17,836 nt of DNA from Thermotogaceae bacterium (GTDB lineage: Bacteria; Thermotogota; Thermotogae; B21-G9; HyVt-16). The DNA is taken from positions 1-17,836 of the forward strand of contig DQYP01000131.1 of assembly GCA_011043375.1 (NCBI GenBank), in the 5' to 3' direction. Positions 7,253 to 15,623 of this stretch are shown piece after piece (positions within the stretch are counted from its first letter, which is position 1; each line of letters starts with the position of its first letter). The position numbers and the translations under genes were made by a program. The notes beneath the pieces were generated by a model, which saw only the letters and a list, made by a program, of their open reading frames with translations, had not been told where the DNA came from and made no database searches.

Positions 7253-8953
7253 ATGCAAGAGAGAATTAAGTACAAGCGACTCGGTGAGATTTTAGTTGAA
7301 TCGGGTGTGATAACCAAAAGAGACCTCGTAACCGCAGTGAATCTTCAAAAGAATGTAAGAAAGCCCCTTGGTGAAATTTTAGTTGAGTACAATTTTGCTA
7401 CTTGGGAACAGATTGCTGAAGCTCTTTCCAAACAATATAACCTTCCCTTATTGAAAGAACCTCCAAAGGATATAGATCCTGATGTTTTAACCATGTTACC
7501 GCAGACTCTGATTGAAAAATATAGGATAATACCAATATCCATCGATAAAAAAAAGGGTGTAATTACCATAGTTACAGACAACGTAATAAATTTTGGAAGG
7601 ATTATTCAAGAAGTTAGATTCGCAACCGGTTTGGATGTTGAGATAGCACTGATGCCCAAAGACATATTCGAAATAACTTATGATGAATATTTTAGAAGTG
7701 GAATAGACAAGGAACTCGTTGAAGAACTTAAAATAGATTTATCTGCATCGAGAACCGAAGAAGAAATTGAAGAAGAGGAAGAAGAACTCGAAACGGCACC
7801 TGTAGTTAGATTAGTGAACACGTTAATAGAAGGAGCAATAAAAGATCAAGCAAGTGATATACACATCGAGCCTGCGGATAAATCCGTCACTGTCAGATAT
7901 AGGATAGACGGGATATTGAGAAAGGTCACGACTTATCCCAAACATTCTCATAATGCAGTCGTTTCAAGGATAAAGATTCTTTCCAACCTTGACATATCGG
8001 AAAGAAGAATTCCTCAAGATGGAAAATTCTTCGTGAAATTCGAAAATGAGCAATATGATATGAGGGTTTCAACAATGCCAACGATATTCGGTGAAAAAGT
8101 TGTTATGAGGGTTTTAAGAGTCTCAGCTTCTCAAAAAAGAATAGAAGATCTTGGATTCAGTAACTACAATAGAAAACGTTTGATGTATCTGCTGAGTCAT
8201 CCTTATGGAATAATACTTGTAACAGGTCCCACTGGAAGTGGAAAATCAACGACCCTTGTGGCTGTGTTGAATGAATTGAAAGATGTCACGAAAAACATAA
8301 TCACCATTGAAGATCCAGTTGAATACAGTATAGAGGGAGTGAACCAAAGTCAAGTCAATCCAGATATAGGCTTAACATTTGCCCGAATGCTTCGTTCTGT
8401 TTTACGACAAGATCCAGATATAATAATGGTTGGAGAGATAAGGGATAGGGAAACAGCTCAGCTTGCGATAGAGGCATCCATGACAGGACATTTGGTGTTC
8501 AGTACTCTACATACTAATAATGCACCCGCAGCCATTTCGAGGCTTGTAAATCTCGGAATAGATCCGTATCTGATCACCACATCGTTGATAGGAATCATTG
8601 GTCAAAGATTGGTAAGAACCCTTTGCAACGATTGCAAGCAAAAGAGAAAGTTGCGAAGCGAATACATAGATCTTGCTAAAGATCTTTACCCAGATTTGGA
8701 AAGGGTAGAATACACACCTGTTGGATGCCCAGCGTGTAAAAAAAGTGGTTTCAGGGGTAGAACCGCGATTCATGAAGTTATGATCGTGGATGAGAAACTC
8801 AAAGAGTTGATCGTTTCAGGTGGTTCTGAAATAGAGATAGAGAAGTTAGCACGTGCCAATGGAATGCGCACTATGTTTGAGGATGGACTTGAAAAAGTTT
8901 TAAATGGAATAACTTCATTAGATGAGGTCAAAAGAGTTGCCTCAGAGGAATGA
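7253..8953 (+). CDS. pilB: PilB/GspE-type secretion or type IV pilus assembly ATPase
   Basis: This hexameric ATPase powers pilin or pseudopilin extension at the inner membrane. The 566-residue protein has an N-terminal MshEN/GspE-N region (about 1-150, starting YKRLGEILVESGVIT), an acidic linker at 169-180, and the core ATPase. Core motifs are SDIHIEP, the Walker A box GPTGSGKST (325-333), Walker B DPDIIMVGEIRD (387-398), the following TGHLVFSTLHTN His box, and a zinc tetracysteine at C458, C461, C492 and C495. This matches PilB/GspE rather than the retraction ATPase PilT, which lacks the long N-domain and the zinc site. The ATG start follows GGAG by 7 nt. No other pilus gene is in the window, so pilus versus type II secretion cannot be decided from context. 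Confidence 0.93.
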   Translation: MQERIKYKRLGEILVESGVITKRDLVTAVNLQKNVRKPLGEILVEYNFATWEQIAEALSKQYNLPLLKEPPKDIDPDVLTMLPQTLIEKYRIIPISIDKKKGVITIVTDNVINFGRIIQEVRFATGLDVEIALMPKDIFEITYDEYFRSGIDKELVEELKIDLSASRTEEEIEEEEEELETAPVVRLVNTLIEGAIKDQASDIHIEPADKSVTVRYRIDGILRKVTTYPKHSHNAVVSRIKILSNLDISERRIPQDGKFFVKFENEQYDMRVSTMPTIFGEKVVMRVLRVSASQKRIEDLGFSNYNRKRLMYLLSHPYGIILVTGPTGSGKSTTLVAVLNELKDVTKNIITIEDPVEYSIEGVNQSQVNPDIGLTFARMLRSVLRQDPDIIMVGEIRDRETAQLAIEASMTGHLVFSTLHTNNAPAAISRLVNLGIDPYLITTSLIGIIGQRLVRTLCNDCKQKRKLRSEYIDLAKDLYPDLERVEYTPVGCPACKKSGFRGRTAIHEVMIVDEKLKELIVSGGSEIEIEKLARANGMRTMFEDGLEKVLNGITSLDEVKRVASEE

Positions 8954-8959
8954 TTTTGA

Positions 8960-10198
8960 ATGTCTGAAAAAAAGTATTATTCCCGTTCACCAGAAGAATG
9001 GAAAAAAATCGATGAAGAAAAAAGACGTGCCTATCTCCAAAGAAGCCAGCAATTACGTAGAAGAGCTTACACCTTCTTGCTTATAAACCTTTTCGTTGTT
9101 GTAGTTATAATCCTCGGCTATTTTATCTTCAAAAGTTTCCCCAGACCCCAGCAATCTTACATAGCTTTCAGCGGCAGTCTGAGTTTCCAATTGATAATGG
9201 GGAAAAGCGAAGATTACTATCCAGACGAGGCAATAGATGTAAAGATTAAAGCTATAAATGATTCCAAAAAAACCGTTGCATTGAAAATAAAGGGATTTAG
9301 CATGAAAATATTCAGTGAAACGAATGATATCGTTTACAAATTCAATTACAATGGTACAGTTGAGAAGAACATAGAGAGTTACCAATCCGTATTGATCTTC
9401 AGTTTGAAACACGAAAGGGAATTAAAACTATCCCCTGGAACTTACAGAATTGATACGGAGATCATCCTCGATAAAAAAAATATAAGGTTACAGCGAACTT
9501 TTAATGTGAAGGAGGATATCTTTATATCTCTTTCGAGCAAAGACGATTTCTTCTTTCCAGGTGAAGATTCTATCATCTCCATTTATTTCACCAATCATTC
9601 GTTGTACAATGGTGTTTTACAATTGAATTCTATGAAATTCTCAATAGATTCAAAATTTTTGGATATACCCATGGAGAAAAAGATTTTTTCAATCAGTGAA
9701 GGCGAAAGAGTAAAGATCATCGACATAAAATTTAAAGCCCCAAAGGAAAAAGGAGCTCATCCAGTGAAAGTCGAAACAACTTTTTTAATGGGAAAAGAGA
9801 TAAGAAACTTTTCAGCGCAAAAAAACATTGTGGTTGCTTCCAAAGATGATTTGAGTAGTTTGAAGAATCTGCGAATAATAACCGATTCTGTTATTGTTAC
9901 TCCAATAGGTAGTGAAATCAAGTTCAAGGTTTTTCTCGCCAATGACTCCTCAAAGGATAAATTTTTAATTTTAAACAGATTCTTTCTGCAAATATCCAAA
10001 GCGAGCGTGGACTTCTATAAATACGATATATCTCAAAGCTTCAAGTTGATGGTCCCAGCTTATTCCAAAAGAATGATTTTTGATACCGAAAGTTGGCAAA
10101 AACTCATCTTCAACGAGGAAGGAAAGTACAACGTAGAAATAGTTGTATACACAAATAAAGGAGTTATAAAACATAATTACCAGATCTTGGTTCATTGA
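8960..10198 (+). CDS. Membrane-anchored protein with three repeated beta-rich modules, function unknown
   Basis: I do not recognise a named family. The 412-residue protein has a strongly basic cytoplasmic N-terminus (RRR at 33-35), one transmembrane segment at about 38-57, and a long outer part. That part appears to hold three related modules of about 100 residues (roughly 84-183, 194-292 and 308-411). Each starts near D-x-(Y/F/V) with P, E and I, continues through an asparagine-containing strand (INDS, FTNHS, ANDS), then a hydrophobic strand, then a late strand (I/V-I/L-F), and ends G-x-(Y/H)-x-(V/I). The pattern recalls Ig-like or BsuPI-like beta sandwiches. The gene begins 6 nt after pilB, which suggests a shared envelope, pilus or secretion role. 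The ATG follows GAGGA by 10 nt. No catalytic residues stand out. Confidence 0.78.
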   Translation: MSEKKYYSRSPEEWKKIDEEKRRAYLQRSQQLRRRAYTFLLINLFVVVVIILGYFIFKSFPRPQQSYIAFSGSLSFQLIMGKSEDYYPDEAIDVKIKAINDSKKTVALKIKGFSMKIFSETNDIVYKFNYNGTVEKNIESYQSVLIFSLKHERELKLSPGTYRIDTEIILDKKNIRLQRTFNVKEDIFISLSSKDDFFFPGEDSIISIYFTNHSLYNGVLQLNSMKFSIDSKFLDIPMEKKIFSISEGERVKIIDIKFKAPKEKGAHPVKVETTFLMGKEIRNFSAQKNIVVASKDDLSSLKNLRIITDSVIVTPIGSEIKFKVFLANDSSKDKFLILNRFFLQISKASVDFYKYDISQSFKLMVPAYSKRMIFDTESWQKLIFNEEGKYNVEIVVYTNKGVIKHNYQILVH

Positions 10199-10271
10199 AA
10201 TTCACTTTAAGAATGGGGTGCCTTTCGACGCAGAAATTGATTCAAGAAATTTCGGAAAGGAGTGAGCAAAA

Positions 10272-11282
10272 TTGATAAGGGTCGCAGTATGGGGATTCGG
10301 CGCCATGGGAAAAGGTATAGTTGAAAACATACTTGAAAAAAATGAGACATTGAAACTGATTGGGGTGCTGGATATCAATCGCGAACTAATAGGAAAAGAT
10401 GTGGGGACAATTCTTGGAAGAGAAGAAATCGGAATAACCGTTCTTTCAGATCCTGAAAGGCTTTTCAATGAAGCATTCCCTGATGTGGTTGTTCTTGCGA
10501 CCAATTCATTCGTAGAGAATATTATCGGATCAATTAAATTGGTGTTGAAAAACCACATCAACTTAATAACAATAGCGGAAGAAATGGCATATCCTTTTTA
10601 CACACATCCTGAAGATTCCCAAATCATAGATTCACTTGCAAAAAGGTATGGAGTTACCGTCCTTGGAACCGGTATAAATCCTGGCTTCATTCTCGATACT
10701 TTAATAATAACTCTCACCGGTACCTGCAAGAAAGTCAAAAAAATAAAAGCAAGAAGGGTGAATGATCTCTCACCCTTTGGCCCCACCGTTATGAAAACTC
10801 AAGGGGTTGGAACAACCCCGGAAGAATTTTACAAAGGTATTGAAAAGGGCGAAATAGTGGGGCATATTGGTTTTCAACAATCCATAAGTATGATTGCTGA
10901 TGCAATTGGGTGGAAGCTTGAAAAAATTGAAGAAACAAGAGAACCAATTATTTCAACTGTTTACAGGAAAACCAAATATATTGAAGTAACTCCTGGTATG
11001 GTTGCGGGTTGTAAACACATAGGAAGAGGATACATGAACAACGAGGTTGTAATCGAACTTGAACATCCACAGCAAATCAAACCTGAACTCGAGAATATTG
11101 AAACTGGAGATTACATAGATATCGAAGGAGAACCGAACATAAATCTCTTCATAAAACCAGAGATACCCGGCGGAGTCGGTACTGTGGCTATGGCTGTCAA
11201 TATGATACCTCTCGTTGTTGAACACGCACCGGGGTTTTATTCCATGAAAGATTTTCCAATTCCAAGATGTCTGAATCAATGA
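10272..11282 (+). CDS. ord: 2,4-diaminopentanoate dehydrogenase
   Basis: Ord oxidatively deaminates (2R,4S)-2,4-diaminopentanoate to 2-amino-4-oxopentanoate using NAD(P)+, releasing ammonia. The 336-residue protein opens with a Rossmann loop, RVAVWGFGAMGKG (GxGxxG at 8-13), and continues with a dihydrodipicolinate-reductase-like layout: VVLATNSF near 75, GTGINPGFILDTL in the middle, then the conserved LSPFGPTVMKTQGVGTTPEEF. Length and middle motif suit the DAP dehydrogenase family. The start is TTG, with AAAGGAG 9 nt upstream. It heads the ornithine set; ortA follows after 16 nt behind AGGAGGAG. The 73-nt gap before ord shows no terminator and no convincing promoter, so read-through from the division cluster is possible. 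Confidence 0.9.
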   Translation: MIRVAVWGFGAMGKGIVENILEKNETLKLIGVLDINRELIGKDVGTILGREEIGITVLSDPERLFNEAFPDVVVLATNSFVENIIGSIKLVLKNHINLITIAEEMAYPFYTHPEDSQIIDSLAKRYGVTVLGTGINPGFILDTLIITLTGTCKKVKKIKARRVNDLSPFGPTVMKTQGVGTTPEEFYKGIEKGEIVGHIGFQQSISMIADAIGWKLEKIEETREPIISTVYRKTKYIEVTPGMVAGCKHIGRGYMNNEVVIELEHPQQIKPELENIETGDYIDIEGEPNINLFIKPEIPGGVGTVAMAVNMIPLVVEHAPGFYSMKDFPIPRCLNQ

Positions 11283-11298
11283 TTAGGAGGAGATTGAA

Positions 11299-11616
11299 AT
11301 GCAAGCTAAAAAGGGTGAGTGGGTACAAGTGTACTCTGTGATTTTATCTCCAAATGAAAGGGCAGAACATTTACCTGAAAGTACAAAAAAGGTACCACTT
11401 GAAATGAGAGTCAAAGGTTTCTTGATAAACGACTTTGCAAAAATAGGAGATATTGTTGAAATAGAAACACCATCAGGTAGGAAAATCTCTGGAAAACTCA
11501 TTGCTATAAATCCAAAGTACATACATGATTTCGGTGAACCCATTCCTGAATTGATAAAAGTTGGCCCAGAGGTTCGAAAGATACTCCATGAACCTGGGAG
11601 GGATGAAGTTGAATAG
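11299..11616 (+). CDS. ortA: 2-amino-4-oxopentanoate thiolase, subunit OrtA
   Basis: OrtA is the small subunit of the thiolase that splits 2-amino-4-oxopentanoate with CoA into acetyl-CoA and D-alanine. The 105-residue product matches the family in length and in its beta-rich character (WVQVYSVILSPNERAEHLP and later VEIETPSGRKISGKL, PKYIHDFGEPIPEL). On its own the sequence has no catalytic motif I can name; the call relies on overall resemblance and on the invariant ord-ortA-ortB order. The ATG follows AGGAGGAG by a normal spacing. Its last codons supply the GGGAGGG ribosome site for ortB, and the two genes overlap by 8 nt, as expected for subunits made in equal amounts. Confidence 0.88.
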   Translation: MQAKKGEWVQVYSVILSPNERAEHLPESTKKVPLEMRVKGFLINDFAKIGDIVEIETPSGRKISGKLIAINPKYIHDFGEPIPELIKVGPEVRKILHEPGRDEVE

Positions 11617-13045
11617 ATACTCATACCAGGCGGTGATGAAAAGAAAGAACGAGATAATGAAAAAATCCGTCGGCATAGACTATGAAAAATTCAGAGTAGA
11701 AGGTATAGCCTTTGATTACGAAAGAATGATGAAGGAAGTCGGGTACTCCATAGAAGAAGTTAGGAAAATCCAAGATGAGGTCAGCGTCGGAAGAACTCCT
11801 TTGGTGGAACTAAAAAACATAACCAAACTCGTCAGAAAAATATCCAAACCCGGTAAAGGTGCAAGAATATTTATCAAAGATGAAGCCTGCAATCCTTCTG
11901 GAAGCTTCAAAGATAGGCGCGCTTCATTGAGTGTATATCACGCTAAAAAGAAAGGATACAAAGGTGTGATAGCAGCTACAAGTGGAAATTACGGTGCTGC
12001 AGTTGCTTCTCAAGCAGCCAAAAGATTCTTGAAATGTATAATAATTCAAGAAACATACGATAGCCGTGGAATTGGACAACCCGAAATATTGGAGAAAGGT
12101 AGAGCATGTGAGGCATACGGTGCTGAAGTTGTTCAACTCAGTGTTGGCCCAGAATTGTTCTATTATTCTTTACTTCTTCTGGAACAAACTGGCTATTTCA
12201 ACGCTTCACTTTACACACCGTTTGCTATAGCTGGGATAGAAACACTTGGTTATGAAATCGTGGAGCAGCTTTGGGAAAGAGAGAGGAGATTTCCAGATGT
12301 CGTTGTTGTTACTCACGCTGGTGGTGGAAATCTCACAGGAACTGTTAGAGGACTGTTGAAAGCAGGAGCAAAGGACACAGAGATTATAGCTGCGAGTGTA
12401 AACCTTAAAGGGCTTCACATGGCATCTGATGAGGATTTCAATAGAAAATCTTTCACAACTGGTCATACCGGGTTTGGAATACCATTCGCAGTTTTTCCAG
12501 ATAGGTCGGATGTACCTATAAACGCTGCAAGACCTCTGAGGTATATGGACAGATATGTTCTTGTAACCCAAGGCGAGGTTTTCTATGTGACGGAAATGCT
12601 TGCTCAGCTTGAAGGAATGCAGAGAGGACCAGCTGGCAACACATCACTTGCAGCTGCGATTGCGATTGCAAGGGAGCTCGATAAAGATAAAATAGTCGTT
12701 GTTCAAGAAACAGAGTATACAGGTGCTGGAAAACTCCCGAGTGCGCAACTCACCTTTGCGAAAAAAATGGGAATAGAGATAAAACGGGGTGATCCAATAA
12801 AGGAGGATAAACCAGGTGAGAGGATAGTGATCCCTGAACATCCTTCACAGCTGGGGGTAATTGAAGTCAACTTACTCGATTTGAAAAGGTCTTACATAAA
12901 AGAAACAATGAAACGGAACAATAAACACAACTTTTCAGAAAAAGAACTTGAATTCATTTCCGAGGATTTGAGACTTCCAATTGAAGCGGTTACCCAATTC
13001 ATCGATGAAGAAAAGGAGGGAAAATCAAATGCAAAGGGCAGATGA
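11609..13045 (+). CDS. ortB: 2-amino-4-oxopentanoate thiolase, PLP subunit OrtB
   Basis: OrtB is the catalytic, pyridoxal-phosphate subunit of the thiolase. The 478-residue protein has a fold-type II (threonine-synthase-like) layout: the Schiff-base lysine K101 in NPSGSFKDRRAS, the substrate loop TSGNYGAA (124-131), and the glycine-rich phosphate cup HAGGGNLTG centred on 238-241. The frame is open much further upstream (from 11561) inside ortA. ATG 11603 directly abuts GGGAGGG, while TTG 11609 lies 7 nt after GGAGG, so 11609 is preferred; this gives an N-terminus MNRYSYQAVMKRKNEIM. It overlaps ortA by 8 nt and oraS by 17 nt, indicating translational coupling throughout the cluster. Confidence 0.92.
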   Translation: MNRYSYQAVMKRKNEIMKKSVGIDYEKFRVEGIAFDYERMMKEVGYSIEEVRKIQDEVSVGRTPLVELKNITKLVRKISKPGKGARIFIKDEACNPSGSFKDRRASLSVYHAKKKGYKGVIAATSGNYGAAVASQAAKRFLKCIIIQETYDSRGIGQPEILEKGRACEAYGAEVVQLSVGPELFYYSLLLLEQTGYFNASLYTPFAIAGIETLGYEIVEQLWERERRFPDVVVVTHAGGGNLTGTVRGLLKAGAKDTEIIAASVNLKGLHMASDEDFNRKSFTTGHTGFGIPFAVFPDRSDVPINAARPLRYMDRYVLVTQGEVFYVTEMLAQLEGMQRGPAGNTSLAAAIAIARELDKDKIVVVQETEYTGAGKLPSAQLTFAKKMGIEIKRGDPIKEDKPGERIVIPEHPSQLGVIEVNLLDLKRSYIKETMKRNNKHNFSEKELEFISEDLRLPIEAVTQFIDEEKEGKSNAKGR

Positions 13046-13397
13046 TTTTGAGGTTAGGAAAAAACATCTTGAAAATATGACTGACGAAGAACTTGATGAA
13101 TATTTCTGGGAACTCGCAAACAGAATAGTGGAACCATTGGTTGAATTGGCGCAAACACATACTTCACCATCAATAGAAAGATCTGTTCTGCTTAGAATGG
13201 GATTTAATAGTCTTCAGGCAAAAGAACTTGTCAAGAGAATCCACGAGAAGGGTTTACTTGGAAAAGGTGCGGGGAACGTTATCTTAAAGCTTTCTGAGAA
13301 AAAAGGATTAAATTATATTGAAGCGGGAAAGGCCTTGATAGAAGGTAAATACTGGGATGAGGTGGAAAAAATGTTCAAGGGGGTCGAAGATGAATGA
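13029..13397 (+). CDS. oraS: D-ornithine 4,5-aminomutase, small subunit OraS
   Basis: OraS is the small partner of the adenosylcobalamin- and PLP-dependent aminomutase that moves the terminal amino group of D-ornithine from C5 to C4. The 122-residue helical protein agrees closely with the known family length. Visible conserved stretches are MTDEELDEYFWELANRIVEPLVELA, SPSIERSVLLRMGF and GLLGKGAGNVILKLSEKKG. The frame extends upstream to 12981 within ortB, but ATG 13029 has AAGGAGGG at the proper distance and fits the family N-terminus. It ends in an ATGA overlap with oraE. The assignment rests on family resemblance plus the adjacent large subunit. Confidence 0.93.
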   Translation: MQRADDFEVRKKHLENMTDEELDEYFWELANRIVEPLVELAQTHTSPSIERSVLLRMGFNSLQAKELVKRIHEKGLLGKGAGNVILKLSEKKGLNYIEAGKALIEGKYWDEVEKMFKGVEDE

Positions 13398-15589
13398 AAC
13401 TCACCTCCAATGAAAAGATAGATGTGAAAGAGATTCTAAAGGATCTTGATAAGTATAGACCAAGGAGAAAAGGATGGACATGGCGAAAAAACTTAACCTC
13501 ACCTCATAGAATAGGTGAGTACGAATATTATCAAATCAGTGGACCTCTCAAAAATTCGATTCCTCTTCCAGCAGCGAAGTATTTTGATAACATCGATCCA
13601 CAACCTGATGTAGTTATAACCGCAGAAATAGCATCCGGAAGGTTCGAAGATGACATAAGGAGAATGAGAATGGCTGCTTGGCATGGAGCAGATCACATAA
13701 TGGTTATAAGAACCCTCGGACAATCTCACATTGATGGGTTGATTGAAGGTACTCCGGAGGGAGTTGGTGGTATCCCTATCACTAGAAAACAAATAAGAGC
13801 CACGAGAAAAGCACTTGATTTGATAGAAGATGAGGTAGGACGCCCGATAAACTTTCACAGTTATGTTAGTGGTGTGGCAGGACCTGAAATAGCCGTTTTA
13901 TTTGCAGAAGAAGGTGTGAACGGTGCTCACCAAGATCCTCAATACAATATACTCTATCGTGGAATAAACCCGATTCGTTCATTCGTGGATGCTGCAGTTG
14001 CAAAAAGAATCATGAGTTCCGTTGATATGCTTCAAATAGATGGTGCACACAATGCAAATGCTTCTGCGCGTGTCGCATGGAAAGTTATGCCAGAACTTTT
14101 GGTTCAACATGCGATAAATTGTGCATTCTCATTGAAAGTTGGTATGAAAAAAAATCTAATAGCTCTTTCAACTGTTCCTCCCACAGTATCACCGACACCC
14201 GAATTCAGGATGAACCTTGTGTATGCTGTAACACTACGAGAGCTTTTCAAGGGGTTTAGATTCAGAGCACAGATGAACACAAGGTACATAGAATCTGATC
14301 TTTTTGATGCCACGAGGATACATGTTTTAAACACTTTGATCTCACGTTTGACGAGTGCCGATCTCCAGAGCACCATAACCCCGGATGAAGGTAGAAATGT
14401 TCCTTGGCATATAAATTCGATAAGAGGAATTGAAACTGCTAAACATACATTGATCGCACTCGATGGAATGAAAGAATTTGTGAAGATCGACGAGAATAAG
14501 ATAAGAAAACATGTTCGAGAATTGAAAATGAGAGCTATATTGTTCATGGAGGAGATCCTCGAAGTTGGAGGTTATTTCGAAGCACTTGAAAAAGGATTCT
14601 TCGTCGATAATGGCTATTATCCTGAAAGAGTTGGAGATGGAATAGTCAGAAAGAAGAACGGTGAAATAGCTGCTGGAACTGTCGTTCCAAGGGATAAGGA
14701 TTATTTAGCCCCCGTTTGTTATCATTTTGGATACAACAATTTACCTGAGGGCATCGAAAAACCTTGTGATTTGATCGGGGGGTGTACACTTTGCAATCCT
14801 GACAAGATACAATACATAGATGAACTCGATCCTGAAGATAATGTTGAAAAAAGATACGAGAAAACTCTCAAAATGATTAAGTCGAATGAAGTGAAACCTG
14901 AGGTAGAATGGTTCGGAGATGGATGGATACAGCTCGATATGACCTTTCCTCTGAAAGAAGAGCTTGCAGAAGCTGCTGCACTTGAAGTTGCAAGAAAATT
15001 GGGACTTGAAGATGTCCAAGTTGTTCACAGGACAGTTCTTCACCCGGTTGAAGGAACATACATTGAACTGAAAGCACGAGTTCCATTTAGAGTAAAAGTT
15101 GATGAGTTGAAAATACCAGAGAAACCGGAGTTACTCTCTGAAGACGAAATAATCGAATTCGTTAAGAAAAACCCAATAATGGTTGTTGCAGGGACGGTTG
15201 GAAACGATGAACACTCGGTTGGACTCAGAGAGATACTCGATATAAAACACGGTGGAATTGAGAAATATGGTATTAAATATGTCTACCTCGGAACGAGTGT
15301 ACCACTTGAAAAAATGATAGATGCAGCAATAGAAACGAATTCAGATGCAATCCTTGCGAGTATGATAATAACGCACAACGATGTTCACATAGAGAACATG
15401 AGGAAACTTCACCAGATTGCCATAGAAAAAGGGATTAGGGACAAGATAATACTTGTAGCCGGTGGCACACAGATAACAAACGATATGGCAAAAGCGAATG
15501 GTATGGATGCAGGTTTTGGAAGAGGTACCAAAGGGATACACGTTGCCAGTTTCTTAGTGAAAAAAAAGATGGAATTACAAAAGGAATGA
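13394..15589 (+). CDS. oraE: D-ornithine 4,5-aminomutase, large subunit OraE
   Basis: OraE carries both cofactors of D-ornithine aminomutase and yields 2,4-diaminopentanoate. The 731-residue protein has an N-terminal TIM-barrel PLP region and a C-terminal Rossmann-like cobalamin domain. The B12 motif DxHxxG is present as D605-E-H607-S-V-G610, and K618 follows in LDIKHGG. The 11-residue distance from the cobalt-ligand His to this Lys equals that of H618 and K629 in the Clostridium sticklandii enzyme, as I recall it, so K618 is very probably the PLP lysine. The loop VAGGTQITND (about 690-700) is typical of B12 domains. ATG overlaps the oraS stop in ATGA. It is the last gene before a strong terminator. 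No reactivation factor or racemase follows. Confidence 0.96.
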   Translation: MKLTSNEKIDVKEILKDLDKYRPRRKGWTWRKNLTSPHRIGEYEYYQISGPLKNSIPLPAAKYFDNIDPQPDVVITAEIASGRFEDDIRRMRMAAWHGADHIMVIRTLGQSHIDGLIEGTPEGVGGIPITRKQIRATRKALDLIEDEVGRPINFHSYVSGVAGPEIAVLFAEEGVNGAHQDPQYNILYRGINPIRSFVDAAVAKRIMSSVDMLQIDGAHNANASARVAWKVMPELLVQHAINCAFSLKVGMKKNLIALSTVPPTVSPTPEFRMNLVYAVTLRELFKGFRFRAQMNTRYIESDLFDATRIHVLNTLISRLTSADLQSTITPDEGRNVPWHINSIRGIETAKHTLIALDGMKEFVKIDENKIRKHVRELKMRAILFMEEILEVGGYFEALEKGFFVDNGYYPERVGDGIVRKKNGEIAAGTVVPRDKDYLAPVCYHFGYNNLPEGIEKPCDLIGGCTLCNPDKIQYIDELDPEDNVEKRYEKTLKMIKSNEVKPEVEWFGDGWIQLDMTFPLKEELAEAAALEVARKLGLEDVQVVHRTVLHPVEGTYIELKARVPFRVKVDELKIPEKPELLSEDEIIEFVKKNPIMVVAGTVGNDEHSVGLREILDIKHGGIEKYGIKYVYLGTSVPLEKMIDAAIETNSDAILASMIITHNDVHIENMRKLHQIAIEKGIRDKIILVAGGTQITNDMAKANGMDAGFGRGTKGIHVASFLVKKKMELQKE

Positions 15590-15593
15590 AATG

Positions 15594-15623
15594 AAGGGCG
15601 GATTAACCACTCCGCCCTTTTTT
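15594..15623 (+). terminator. Rho-independent terminator after oraE
   Basis: A perfect 9-bp GC-rich stem, AAGGGCGGA (15594-15602) with TCCGCCCTT (15611-15619), an 8-nt loop and a run of six T (15618-15623) lie just after the oraE stop at 15587-15589. It ends the plus-strand unit. On the minus strand no T run follows the stem, so it should be weak for the convergent gene, whose stop codon lies inside the loop. Confidence 0.92.

Noticed and set aside
10199..10271. Cobalamin riboswitch before the B12-dependent ornithine genes
   Set aside because: The gap is only 73 nt, far too short for a B12 riboswitch, and no B12-box-like sequence is seen.
10272..11282. Dihydrodipicolinate reductase (dapB) as the identity of ord
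   Set aside because: The fold is similar, but the middle motif LSPFGPTVMKTQG and the ortA-ortB-oraS-oraE neighbours fit 2,4-diaminopentanoate dehydrogenase.
11609..13045. Threonine synthase as the identity of ortB
   Set aside because: It shares the fold-type II PLP core, but the neighbours ord and ortA and the N-terminal extension point to the thiolase subunit.
14104..14547. Minus-strand frame of 147 codons inside oraE
   Set aside because: Shadow of the conserved oraE reading frame, with no own ribosome site.
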